Source of the DNA: CAZQQU01 sp964595625
GTDB lineage: Bacteria > Bacteroidota > Bacteroidia > Flavobacteriales > Flavobacteriaceae
Direction: 5' to 3'
Assembly: GCA_964595625.1 (NCBI GenBank)
Contig: CAZQQU010000009.1
Span: 27,817-91,816 of the forward strand
DNA: 64,000 nt
In this document: positions 48,875 to 57,084 of the stretch, piece after piece
Layout: each line of letters starts with the position of its first letter
Numbering within the stretch: the stretch's first letter is position 1
Program-made: the position numbers and the translations under genes
The notes under the pieces: model-generated
What the model was told of the DNA's origin: nothing
Databases searched by the model: none
What the model saw: the letters and a program-made list of their open reading frames with translations, nothing else

Positions 48875-50561
48875 AACTATTCATCGAAATAAGAAATTCT
48901 TCGTTGTTACGGGTTTGCTTAATGCGATCGTGAATAAACTCCATCGCTTCAATCGGGTTCATATCTGCGAGGTATTTTCGCATAACCCACATCCGTTGGA
49001 GGGTATTTTCATCTAACAATAAATCATCCCGTCGGGTACTGGACGAATTGAGATCCACCGCCGGGAATATACGACGATTGGCAATTTTTCGATCCAATTG
49101 AAGTTCCATATTTCCGGTTCCTTTAAACTCTTCAAAGATTACTTCGTCCATTTTAGAACCGGTGTCTGTTAATGCGGTAGCAATAATGGTCAACGATCCA
49201 CCACCTTCTATATTTCGAGCAGCTCCAAAAAATCGCTTGGGGCGGTGTAAAGCATTGGCGTCTACCCCGCCACTCAAGATTTTACCCGAAGCGGGTTGTA
49301 CGGTATTATAGGCACGAGCTAAACGCGTAATAGAATCTAATAATATAACCACATCGTGACCACATTCAACCAATCGCTTGGCTTTTTCTAAAACAATATT
49401 AGCTACTTTAACGTGTTCGGTAGCTTCTTTGTCAAACGTTGAAGCGATCACTTCACCCCGCACACTGCGTTGCATATCGGTAACTTCCTCCGGACGTTCA
49501 TCAATCAAAAGTATGATTTGAAATACCTCGGGGTGATTAGCGGCAATGGCATTGGCAATGTCTTTCAGCAACATGGTTTTACCAGTTTTGGGCTGCGAAA
49601 CGATCATACCTCGCTGGCCTTTACCAATCGGAGCAAATAAGTCGATTATACGAGTAGAAATGGTACTCTGCCTTTCGGCTATATTGAATTTTTCTTGTGC
49701 AAAAAGTGGTGTCAAATGCTCAAAGGCAATTCGATCTCTCACCACTGCAGGATTCAAACCATTAATTTTAAATACCTTTATTAATGGAAAGTACTTCTCT
49801 CCTTCTTTGGGAGGGCGTACTTCTCCTAAAACTGTATCTCCGGTTTTTAAACCAAACAAACGGATTTGCGATTGAGATACGTAAATATCGTCCGGAGAGG
49901 AAAGGTAGTTATAGTCACTAGAACGAAGAAAACCATAACCGTCTTGCATGATATCTAGCACCCCTTCGCTTTGAATAATTCCTTCAAATTCGTAATCGGG
50001 TTCGCGATAGCGATTGCGCTTTTCTTTCTGAACCTGATTGCCGTTGTTGTCATGCGAGGTATTAGCATTCCCATTCTCTTTCCGGGTTTCCTGCTTGGGA
50101 GAAGTCTTGGTTTCCACCACTACTTCTTCAGTAGGTTCAGTAGTAGCTACAGGAGTTTCTACAGCAGCATCATTCGGAGTGTTGTTCTCCTGCTTTTTGT
50201 GGTATTTTTTGTTTTTGTTGAATTTATTTCGTTGTGATCCTTTGGATTTATCCTCAGAACTAGAAGTTTCTCGCGAGGTATTGGAGCTGGTTTTAGTTTC
50301 CTGCTCACTCGAAGTGGGACTGGTTTTATTCGAATCCTCAACGGAGCGATTAGACCCTTGAGTTTCATTTTTGGAGACCTCTTTGGAAGTGTCGTTACTG
50401 GCAATTTCATTGACCAGTTGAGGGGCAGCAGCCTGAAAATCCAATATTTGATAAACTAATTCATCTTTTTTTAAAGAACGGTATTTACGAATTTTTAATT
50501 TTTTAGCTATCTCCTGTAATTCAGGCAGTTTAAGCTCTTTTAGCTCTGAAATGTCAAACAT
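48873..50561 (-). CDS. rho: Transcription termination factor Rho with long insertion
   Basis: 562 residues from ATG at 50561 (the open frame runs 40 codons further without family support). N-terminal Rho_N ([19 protein letters not shown]), then about 140 residues of Asn/Ser/Thr/Glu/Lys-rich low complexity (about 50-190), the RNA-binding CSD ([14 protein letters not shown]) and the ATPase core ([45 protein letters not shown]). The insertion is typical of Bacteroidota Rho and probably disordered. Confidence 0.96.
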   Translation of the reverse strand: MFDISELKELKLPELQEIAKKLKIRKYRSLKKDELVYQILDFQAAAPQLVNEIASNDTSKEVSKNETQGSNRSVEDSNKTSPTSSEQETKTSSNTSRETSSSEDKSKGSQRNKFNKNKKYHKKQENNTPNDAAVETPVATTEPTEEVVVETKTSPKQETRKENGNANTSHDNNGNQVQKEKRNRYREPDYEFEGIIQSEGVLDIMQDGYGFLRSSDYNYLSSPDDIYVSQSQIRLFGLKTGDTVLGEVRPPKEGEKYFPLIKVFKINGLNPAVVRDRIAFEHLTPLFAQEKFNIAERQSTISTRIIDLFAPIGKGQRGMIVSQPKTGKTMLLKDIANAIAANHPEVFQIILLIDERPEEVTDMQRSVRGEVIASTFDKEATEHVKVANIVLEKAKRLVECGHDVVILLDSITRLARAYNTVQPASGKILSGGVDANALHRPKRFFGAARNIEGGGSLTIIATALTDTGSKMDEVIFEEFKGTGNMELQLDRKIANRRIFPAVDLNSSSTRRDDLLLDENTLQRMWVMRKYLADMNPIEAMEFIHDRIKQTRNNEEFLISMNS

Positions 50562-50731
50562 GCAATAAAGATATAATGTACTGTTAAAATAATACTTGAA
50601 ATGTAAGTAAGAAGTTTTGCTGTTAAAGGATAAAAAATGATAGAACCTATTGAATCCTTTATGAGGCGTATTACGTTGCAATAATACAACAATATTTTAA
50701 TTCATAAAATTTTTTTTAAAAAAAGAAATGA

Positions 50732-50739
50732 TAACTTTG
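50732..50739 (+). promoter_or_regulatory. -7 promoter element TAACTTTG
   Basis: TAnnTTTG match 24 bases before the DUF4293 gene, in the 200-base region divergent from rho. Confidence 0.5.
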
Positions 50740-50762
50740 CGGTAGTTTTTAACTAAAAACCA

Positions 50763-51173
50763 ATGATACAACGTATTCAAACGATATATATGTTGCTGGT
50801 TGCCCTGCTAGGGATAGCCTTATATTACTGGTTTCCGACCTTATTAGACGAATCGGGTGTGGCCTTATTTGAACGTTCCGAACCTCTTTTTCTAGGACTT
50901 ATAGGAATTTCAATTGCCTTATCGATTATCGCGATATTTTTATATAAAAATAGAAAATTGCAGTTTGTTATCAATCGCTTTAACATCCTTGCCAATCTTA
51001 TTTTACTAGGAGTTTTCGTATATCGTTCCCTAAGTGTACCCGGAGAGACACTGGTTTCTGAGAAGGGTATTGGGATGTACATCCCAGTTATTTCTATCGT
51101 TTTATTGGTGCTAGCAAATCGCGCCATCCAACGGGATGAACAACTCGTAAAATCTGTGGATCGATTGCGTTAA
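50763..51173 (+). CDS. DUF4293 four-helix membrane protein
   Basis: 136 residues. Begins MIQRIQTIYMLLVALLGIA, the DUF4293 start, with four hydrophobic segments (about 8-25, 40-58, 68-85, 100-117). Divergently transcribed from rho, a neighbourhood conserved in Flavobacteria. Function unknown. Followed by a strong terminator. Confidence 0.88.
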   Translation: MIQRIQTIYMLLVALLGIALYYWFPTLLDESGVALFERSEPLFLGLIGISIALSIIAIFLYKNRKLQFVINRFNILANLILLGVFVYRSLSVPGETLVSEKGIGMYIPVISIVLLVLANRAIQRDEQLVKSVDRLR

Positions 51174-51199
51174 ACCTAACATCTTAGTATATTAGTGCA

Positions 51200-51235
51200 A
51201 ATCCTCCAAAGAATGCCAACTTTGGAGGATTTTTG
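51200..51235. terminator. Intrinsic terminator between DUF4293 and metallophosphoesterase
   Basis: 12-bp stem AATCCTCCAAAG / CTTTGGAGGATT with an 8-base loop and T tail; directly beside the convergent metallophosphoesterase stop. Confidence 0.85.
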
Positions 51236-51727
51236 TTATTTTCTTTTCCATTCGATTACTTCCAAATTCTGAATGGTAGGGCCAGAAATTTCAAAGCGCA
51301 GCATAGTGCGTGCTTGATGCCAACCGTGTAAACCTACTGCACCGGGATTTAGATGGAGTAAATCCAATGACTTGTCACTCATTACTTTTAAAATATGCGA
51401 ATGACCACTAATAAAAAGTTGAGGGGGATTTTGATAAATTTCAGCTTTTACTTCGGCACTATACCGACCTGGATAACCACCAATATGCGTTATCCATACA
51501 GCTACTTCTTCACACGTAAAACGTTGGTGTAATGGAAACTGCTGTCGTACCTCTGCCCCATCTATATTACCATAAACAGCACGTAAAGGTTTGATTTTTT
51601 CAATAGCATCGGTGACTGCTAACGATCCGATATCACCGGCATGCCATACTTCATCCGCTTGAGCTACATAATCAAGTATCCGATCGTCTATATATCCATG
51701 AGTATCTGAAAGTAAAAGAATTTTCAT
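51236..51727 (-). CDS. YfcE-like metallophosphoesterase
   Basis: 163 residues. Calcineurin-like fold with the metal motifs LLLSDTHGYID, WHAGDIGS, VYGNIDG, ISGHSHI and NPGAVG in order. Probably a phosphodiesterase; natural substrate unknown. Converges with DUF4293 and is divergent from truA. Confidence 0.92.
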   Translation of the reverse strand: MKILLLSDTHGYIDDRILDYVAQADEVWHAGDIGSLAVTDAIEKIKPLRAVYGNIDGAEVRQQFPLHQRFTCEEVAVWITHIGGYPGRYSAEVKAEIYQNPPQLFISGHSHILKVMSDKSLDLLHLNPGAVGLHGWHQARTMLRFEISGPTIQNLEVIEWKRK

Positions 51728-51787
51728 GAGAATTAAAGTTAATTCGCCAACTTAAAAATGAAATTTCACAACTGCGGTACTTTCATT

Positions 51788-51818
51788 TTGGGCATAAGAA
51801 TGCTTATCTCTATCTTTG
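51788..51818 (+). promoter_or_regulatory. Complete Bacteroidota promoter for truA
   Basis: -33 TTG (51788-51790), 20-base spacer, -7 TATCTTTG (51811-51818): the best full match to TTG-N(17-23)-TAnnTTTG in the window. Predicts a leader of about 13 bases before the TTG start at 51838. Confidence 0.6.
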
Positions 51819-51837
51819 TACAAAAGTACTTCAAACT

Positions 51838-52584
51838 TTGCGTTTTTTTTTAGAAATATCTTATAATGGGAAAAACTATCACGGTTGGCAAACCCAACCT
51901 CACGATGTTTCTATACAACAAGTTATAGAAGAAGCACTCGCTACTATTTTTCAAAGAAAAATAGAAATTGTCGGTGCCGGAAGAACCGATGCCGGAGTTC
52001 ATGCCCGACAACTTTTTGCGCACTTTGACTTAGAAACCACTGAAAATAGTAACCAATTAGTGTACAAACTCAATGCAATTCTGCCGGTAGATATTGCCGT
52101 CCACAATTGTTTTCAAGTGAAAGACGATGCCCACGCCCGATTTGATGCGCAACTACGTACTTATCGCTATTACCTAATTTGGAATAAAAATCCATTTTTA
52201 CAAGATTTTGCATATCGTGTACACAAAAAACCCGAGGTAGAAAAAATGAACCAAGCGGCCCAAATTTTACTTCAGTACACCCATTTTCAATGTTTTTCAA
52301 AATCAAAAACGGATGTAAAAACCTATCTTTGTAAGTTGACAGAAGCCTATTGGGAAGAAAAAGACAATCAACTCATATTTACCATAACTGCCGATAGGTT
52401 TTTAAGAAATATGGTCCGCGCTATCGTGGGAACCTTATTAGAAGTTGGTTTTAACAACCTGAGCAGTGAAGAACTGCATCAGATTATCGCCAGTAAAAAT
52501 AGAAGTCAAGCCGGAAAATCGGTGCCGGCACAGGGATTGTTTTTAGAGCAAATAACCTATCCCGAATGTATAACCAAGATATAA
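51838..52584 (+). CDS. truA: tRNA pseudouridine(38-40) synthase
   Basis: 248 residues. Starts at TTG: MRFFLEISYNGKNYHGWQTQP is the conserved TruA N-terminus, so no later start is possible. The catalytic Asp is in GAGRTDAGVHARQ; RFDAQLRTYRYYL and FLRNMVRAIVGTLLEVG follow. Its stop overlaps the next ABC transporter start as TAATG. Confidence 0.95.
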   Translation: MRFFLEISYNGKNYHGWQTQPHDVSIQQVIEEALATIFQRKIEIVGAGRTDAGVHARQLFAHFDLETTENSNQLVYKLNAILPVDIAVHNCFQVKDDAHARFDAQLRTYRYYLIWNKNPFLQDFAYRVHKKPEVEKMNQAAQILLQYTHFQCFSKSKTDVKTYLCKLTEAYWEEKDNQLIFTITADRFLRNMVRAIVGTLLEVGFNNLSSEELHQIIASKNRSQAGKSVPAQGLFLEQITYPECITKI

Positions 52585-54347
52585 TGGAAAACAAAGCCAC
52601 TGCATTTGATATAAAACTCCTAAAACGATTGATGGTTTATACCCAGCCCTATCGTTGGATTTTTTGGCTTGTAGCCCTATCAGCCATAGCCAGTGCAGGC
52701 TTTGGTGTATTGCAACCCATCCTACTCGAACAAGTAATTGATGAAGCCATCATTCCCAAAAACTACGATAACTTAGTCTTTTTGGTCGGGATGATGATTG
52801 GCTTTTTATTACTAGAAACTCTTTTTCAATTTATATTTATATACTTTTCTAATTGGCTTGGTTTTAATGTCATTAAAGATATCAGAATCAAACTGTTCAA
52901 TAAAATACTACATTTTAAAATGCAGTATTTTGATAAAACCTCTATCGGAAGATTGACCACTCGTTCGGTCAATGATATGGAAACCATAGCCAGTATTTTT
53001 AGTGAAGGCTTATTTACCATTGCCAGCGATTTGCTCAAAATGGCCGTGGTACTTAGCTTTATGTTTTACAAAAGTTGGGAGTTATCGCTGATCGTACTAC
53101 TGGTATTTCCAATTTTGTTATACGCCACCCGCTTGTTTCAAAAGGCTATGAAAAAAGCTTTTGAAGAAGTTCGTAATCAAGTAGCAAATCTCAACTCCTT
53201 TGTACAAGAGCATTTAAGTGGCATGAAGATTGTCCAACTTTTTACCCGGGAAGAAAAGGAATTTGAGAAATTTCACCAAATCAATCAAAAGCATCAAACG
53301 GCTTGGATCAAAACGGTTTGGTACAACTCTATCTTTTTTGCCTTTGTAGAGATGCTTTCTTCTATAACAATCGGGTTGATTATGTGGTATGGCGGCTTAC
53401 AAGTTTTGGCTGGAAGCACCATATCCCTAGGGATTATCGTTTCGTTTATTCAATTCACCCGAATGCTCTTTAGACCCCTCAACCAAATTGCCGATAAATT
53501 TAATACGCTCCAAATGGGGATGGTTTCGGCACATCGGGTATTTTCTATCTTAGATACCAATGCGACCATTGAGGATACCGGAACACAGTCTTTAAAAGAA
53601 GTACGAGGTCATATACGATTTGAGGAAGTGCATTTTGAATACAATCCCGGTGAACCCATTATTAAAGGTATTAGCTTTGAAGTCTTACCGGGACAAACCA
53701 TCGCAATAGTCGGTTCCACCGGTGCCGGAAAATCTACTATAATAAATTTGTTATCCCGATTTTATGATATTAAATCTGGTACGATTTCTATAGACGGTAC
53801 TGCTATCCAAGATCTTCCTTTACCTTTCCTACGAAAACAAATTGCAGTTGTATTACAGGATGTTTTCTTATTTGCCGATACCATTCACAACAATATTACT
53901 CTTAATAATCCACATATTACACGTGAGCAAGTAATAGCCGCTGCGCAAGAAATCGGGGTACATAGTTTTATCGAAAGTTTACCCGGAGGTTATGATTACA
54001 ACGTCAAAGAACGGGGTACGATGCTTTCCACCGGGCAACGACAGTTAATTGCCTTCCTTCGCGCCTACGTGAGTAATCCGGCTATTTTGGTGTTAGACGA
54101 AGCAACATCCTCGGTGGATTCGCATTCGGAGCAGTTGATTCAAAATTCGATGTCTAAGTTGACAAAAAATCGAACTTCAATCATTATTGCACATCGGTTG
54201 GCTACTGTCAAAAAAGCCGATATGATTTTGGTGATGGAAAACGGAAAAATTATCGAACGAGGCACACACTACGATTTACTTCAAATAGAAAATGGAGTGT
54301 ATAAAAATTTGTACGAAGTACAGTTTTCTATAGACGAAGTAGCCTAA
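52584..54347 (+). CDS. ABC exporter, fused membrane and ATPase domains
   Basis: 587 residues from ATG at 52584. Six membrane helices (about 20-320), then the ATPase: Walker A GSTGAGKSTIINLL, signature LSTGQRQLIAF, Walker B ILVLDEATSSVD and the switch His in IIAHRLATV. MsbA/LmrA type half-transporter; it would act as a homodimer. Substrate unknown. Coupled to truA by a one-base overlap. Confidence 0.92.
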   Translation: MENKATAFDIKLLKRLMVYTQPYRWIFWLVALSAIASAGFGVLQPILLEQVIDEAIIPKNYDNLVFLVGMMIGFLLLETLFQFIFIYFSNWLGFNVIKDIRIKLFNKILHFKMQYFDKTSIGRLTTRSVNDMETIASIFSEGLFTIASDLLKMAVVLSFMFYKSWELSLIVLLVFPILLYATRLFQKAMKKAFEEVRNQVANLNSFVQEHLSGMKIVQLFTREEKEFEKFHQINQKHQTAWIKTVWYNSIFFAFVEMLSSITIGLIMWYGGLQVLAGSTISLGIIVSFIQFTRMLFRPLNQIADKFNTLQMGMVSAHRVFSILDTNATIEDTGTQSLKEVRGHIRFEEVHFEYNPGEPIIKGISFEVLPGQTIAIVGSTGAGKSTIINLLSRFYDIKSGTISIDGTAIQDLPLPFLRKQIAVVLQDVFLFADTIHNNITLNNPHITREQVIAAAQEIGVHSFIESLPGGYDYNVKERGTMLSTGQRQLIAFLRAYVSNPAILVLDEATSSVDSHSEQLIQNSMSKLTKNRTSIIIAHRLATVKKADMILVMENGKIIERGTHYDLLQIENGVYKNLYEVQFSIDEVA

Positions 54348-54938
54348 TTAAACCGAGAGCTCCGTGATTTTTTGGGCTGCGTATGCCTGTAGATCTTCAA
54401 AAAACATTTCAAACTCCTTTTTAAATTCTTCGTAATATTGACGTAATTCTTGACCGGCCGTATCCATTCCCGAACGGTAGCCGGTACGCCGATTCATGTT
54501 ATGGAGTACTTCATCAATACCTTCTAAAGTGGCATAACTCACCAACCAGTTTCCTGAAATCATGTACGGTAATAGTTGCTGTATTTTTTCGGGTAAAAGG
54601 GTTAAGTTCTCTTGGGCTAATTGATAAAAATCAGAAGCAAACTGGGATAAAGGAATACTACTGTAGTTTTTCCAATTGTGGGCCAAATAATGATCGTAAA
54701 ATATATCTACAATAACGCCACTGTAATGGCTGTAATAAGGGTGTAAACGTTTGGTACTTTGTCTGACTATCGGATGGGTATCTGTATAAGTATCTATGGC
54801 GCGATGCAATAATATACCTCGTTGTAACGAAATGGGAAACTCTTGGTAGGAATTCCCCTTGACTTCATCACCGATAAAATTACCAAGTATTCTATGGGAA
54901 TCTTCACCCGAAAGATAGATATGGGCTAAATAGTTCAT
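54348..54938 (-). CDS. Acyl-carrier-protein phosphodiesterase (DUF479)
   Basis: 196 residues from ATG at 54938. MNYLAHIYLSG, GNFIGDEVKG, LQRGILLHRAIDTYTDTH and VIVDIFYDHYLAHNW are the AcpH family's His/Asp motifs. AcpH removes phosphopantetheine from ACP in E. coli. Convergent with the ABC transporter gene, stop codons adjacent. Confidence 0.88.
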   Translation of the reverse strand: MNYLAHIYLSGEDSHRILGNFIGDEVKGNSYQEFPISLQRGILLHRAIDTYTDTHPIVRQSTKRLHPYYSHYSGVIVDIFYDHYLAHNWKNYSSIPLSQFASDFYQLAQENLTLLPEKIQQLLPYMISGNWLVSYATLEGIDEVLHNMNRRTGYRSGMDTAGQELRQYYEEFKKEFEMFFEDLQAYAAQKITELSV

Positions 54939-54988
54939 ACGGCAAGTTACAAAAAACCACTTGTTTTTAATCCATCCTACCAAAAATT

Positions 54989-55300
54989 AAATCCCCGGTA
55001 ATCAGCCGAGGTTTCATTCATCAATCAAAAAGGAAATTATCCCTTTGTTTTTTGATTGAACATACTTACAAAAAATCCCCGGTAATCAGCCGGGGATTCA
55101 TTCATCAATCAAAAAGAAGATTATNNNNNNNNNNNNNNNNNNNNNNNNNNNNNNNNNNNNNNNNNNNNNNNNNNNNNNNNNNNNNNNNNNNNNNNNNNNN
55201 NNNNNNNNNNNNNNNNNNNNNNNNTTTGTTTTTTGATTGAACATACTTGTATAAAAAAATCCCCGGTAATCAGCCGGGGATTCATTCATCAATCAAAAAA
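54989..55300. repeat. Tandem ~84-bp repeat of terminator-like hairpins, interrupted by a gap
   Basis: At least three copies, two adjacent starts being 84 bases apart (ATCCCCGG at 54991, 55075 and 55259). Each unit has an ATCCCCGG / CCGGGGAT hairpin (copy 1 has one mismatch) and a second inverted pair TCAATCAAAAA / TTTTTTGATTGA. Read on the minus strand, the first hairpin is followed by T runs, so each copy is a potential intrinsic terminator downstream of rpoD. Copy number is unknown because of the N run. Confidence 0.85.
55125..55224. other. Assembly gap, exactly 100 N
   Basis: A run of 100 N, a conventional placeholder length, inside the tandem repeat. True size unknown; the repeat probably caused the break. 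Frames translated across it are meaningless. Confidence 0.98.
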
Positions 55301-55321
55301 CGAACAGCCAAATGCTGTTTG
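55295..55321 (-). terminator. Intrinsic terminator of rpoD
   Basis: Read on the minus strand: AACAGC / GCTGTT stem (extended by one G-C pair either side with CAAACAGC and GCTGTTCG), then six T. Lies 16 bases after the rpoD stop codon. Confidence 0.75.
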
Positions 55322-55336
55322 TTACGGGTATGGGAT

Positions 55337-56200
55337 TTATCCCAAATAGGTTTTCAATATTTTACTTCTGGAAGTATGTTTTAGTCTTCGGATGGCTTTT
55401 TCTTTAATTTGTCTGACACGTTCGCGGGTCAAGTCAAAGGTTTCACCAATTTCTTCTAGGGTCATAGGATGTTGATCACCCAAGCCAAAATACAACCGAA
55501 TCACATCAGCTTCTCGAGGTGTAAGCGTTTCTAAAGCACGTTCTATTTCGGTACGAAGTGATTCATGCAATAAAGTTCGATCGGGATTAGGCGATTCTCC
55601 ACTACGCAGTACATCATAGAGGTTTGAATCTTCACCTTCTACTAACGGAGCATCCATGGATACGTGGCGTCCAGAGTTTTTCATAGACTCCTTCACATCG
55701 TTAATAGTCATGTCTAACTCTTTTGCAATTTCTTCTGCAGAAGGCGGGCGCTCATGGGCTTGCTCTAAGTAGGCATAGGTTTTATTTATTTTATTGATAG
55801 AACCAATTTTATTTAGAGGTAAACGTACTATTCGCGATTGCTCTGCCAATGCTTGTAAGATCGACTGACGGATCCACCAAACAGCGTAGGAAATAAATTT
55901 AAAACCACGTGTTTCATCAAAGCGTTGAGCAGCTTTAATCAAACCGAGATTACCTTCATTAATCAAGTCAGGCAGTGTAAGACCCTGATTTTGGTACTGT
56001 TTAGCAACAGACACCACAAAACGAAGATTGGCTTTAGTCAATTTTTCTAAGGCTCTTTGGTCTCCGGCTTTGATGCGTTGGGCTAATTCTACTTCTTCAT
56101 CGGCAGTGATTAAATCTACTTTTCCAATTTCCTGAAGATACTTGTCAAGGGATGCAGTTTCTCGATTGGTTACCTGCTTGGTAATTTTAAGCTGTCTCAT
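55337..56200 (-). CDS. rpoD: Primary sigma factor (sigma-70, RpoD/SigA)
   Basis: 287 residues, short because region 1.1 and the large non-conserved region are missing, as in Bacteroidota. Region 1.2 ([17 protein letters not shown]), region 2 ([38 protein letters not shown]), region 3 and region 4 ([14 protein letters not shown] [20 protein letters not shown]). It recognises the TTG/TAnnTTTG promoters seen in this window. The upstream region contains a strong nested hairpin with a T tail, and the downstream region a terminator repeat array. Confidence 0.96.
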   Translation of the reverse strand: MRQLKITKQVTNRETASLDKYLQEIGKVDLITADEEVELAQRIKAGDQRALEKLTKANLRFVVSVAKQYQNQGLTLPDLINEGNLGLIKAAQRFDETRGFKFISYAVWWIRQSILQALAEQSRIVRLPLNKIGSINKINKTYAYLEQAHERPPSAEEIAKELDMTINDVKESMKNSGRHVSMDAPLVEGEDSNLYDVLRSGESPNPDRTLLHESLRTEIERALETLTPREADVIRLYFGLGDQHPMTLEEIGETFDLTRERVRQIKEKAIRRLKHTSRSKILKTYLG

Positions 56201-56220
56201 TCGTGTTTACTTATTAGTGT

Positions 56221-56346
56221 TAAAAAAGACTTGTTATAATGTTTTACTTACTATTGCTCAGATTTTGATTGTGAGATGGTAAGACTAATTCAAAATCTAG
56301 GATTCCTCCAAAAACCTTTTCAGTAAAATACTCTTATAACAAGTCT
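56221..56346 (-). ncRNA. Candidate structured RNA upstream of rpoD
   Basis: Three nested helices: a perfect 13-bp outer stem AGACTTGTTATAA (56227-56239) / TTATAACAAGTCT (56334-56346), a 7-bp middle stem TTTTACT (56242-56248) / AGTAAAA (56322-56328), and a perfect 9-bp inner stem AGATTTTGA (56260-56268) / TCAAAATCT (56290-56298). On the minus strand the outer stem is followed by six T, giving a terminator just 21 bases before the rpoD ATG. Either a free small RNA of about 125 nt or an rpoD leader with an attenuator. No known family recognised. Confidence 0.6.
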
Positions 56347-56606
56347 CATTACCCTTTATACGTAAGCTAACTGTAAAAGGTTACAAAATAATTTATTAAA
56401 AATAATTATTTCCAGTTAAACGTCATACAAAGAACTAAGTTACCTGCAAGCGTAAAAAGACAGTGCAACCCTGACAGTGACGACTGAAAAATGGAGACTT
56501 TGCAACCTGACAATTAAGCGGACTTTAACTGAACAGTTCTTTAACAATTTGACACAAACCAACGAGCCGACACTCAAAGCCGACCCGAATGTTTTTAAAA
56601 TTTTTT

Positions 56607-56728
56607 CCCACCGCACATTTTTTAAAAACAATTTTAACCCACCGCACAAATAGGCACATTTGGTTTTTTGCCGACACACAAGCCAACACTTCAAAAACCC
56701 AAAAAGAGCTAAATTTTTTCCACTGCAC
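56607..56728. repeat. Short direct repeats CCCACCGCACA
   Basis: CCCACCGCACA at 56607-56617 and again at 56638-56648 (period 31), plus a degenerate CCACTGCAC at 56720-56728; the first and last follow a run of T. Meaning unknown. Confidence 0.55.
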
Positions 56729-56753
56729 GGACTGACAATCGGAAAATAATACT

Positions 56754-56777
56754 TACTTTTGACCAGTTTTGTCAAAA
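56754..56777 (+). promoter_or_regulatory. -7 element with overlapping operator of the XRE gene
   Basis: TACTTTTG (56754-56761) is a TAnnTTTG match 29 bases before the ATG. Overlapping it is a perfect 7-bp inverted repeat TTTTGAC (56757-56763) / GTCAAAA (56771-56777), 7-base spacer. A dimer of the XRE protein bound here would block the promoter, the usual autoregulation of restriction-system controllers. Confidence 0.55.
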
Positions 56778-56790
56778 CACATATTGTCTT

Positions 56791-57084
56791 ATGAATAGCT
56801 TCGGTGACATAATCAGAAAAGCAAGAGAAGAAAAAGGATTGTTCCTTCGACAGGTAGCTGCCGAAATGGAAATAGACCAAGCTATTATCAGTAAGTTTGA
56901 ACGTGGCGACAGGAAACCGACCAAGGAACAAGTATTAAAGTTTGCCAAATTCTACAAACTGGACAAGGAAGAACTTTTGGTTGCGTGGCTGAGCGACAAA
57001 GTTGCTTATGACTTACAAGACGAAAATTTGGCGGACAAAGTGCTGAAAGCAGCAGAACAGAAAATTAAATACAAGAAAAAGTAA
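56791..57084 (+). CDS. XRE-family transcriptional regulator (controller-like)
   Basis: 97 residues. The HTH_3 domain fills residues 5-60 (IIRKAREEKGLFLRQVAAEM, IDQAIISKFERGDRKPT), followed by a short helix-rich tail. Size and place as first gene of a restriction-type operon match controller (C) proteins that delay restriction until methylation is set. TAATG overlap with the next gene. Confidence 0.88.
   Translation: MNSFGDIIRKAREEKGLFLRQVAAEMEIDQAIISKFERGDRKPTKEQVLKFAKFYKLDKEELLVAWLSDKVAYDLQDENLADKVLKAAEQKIKYKKK

Larger units (their letters stand above)
56347..56790. other. Non-coding border between rpoD and the defence operon
   Basis: 444 bases with no supported gene; a long minus-strand open frame across it has Cys- and Phe-rich content unlike a protein and no family match. 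From about 56440 the base usage changes (more C-rich on the plus strand), suggesting the island border. It contains the repeats at 56607-56728 and the XRE promoter. Confidence 0.6.

Noticed and set aside
49546..50410. Several frames across the low-complexity part of rho
   Set aside because: Arise from biased codons of the Rho insertion on the other frames; no independent support.
55052..55292. Two frames running through the N block
   Set aside because: Translated through undefined bases; not genes.
54989..55300. Possible CRISPR array
   Set aside because: The whole 84-bp unit repeats, including what would be spacers, and there are no cas genes; it is a tandem hairpin repeat.
56440..56931. 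Minus-strand open frame of 163 codons before the defence operon
   Set aside because: Overlaps the XRE gene, is Cys/Phe-rich without domain features, and lies in low-complexity DNA; a shadow frame.
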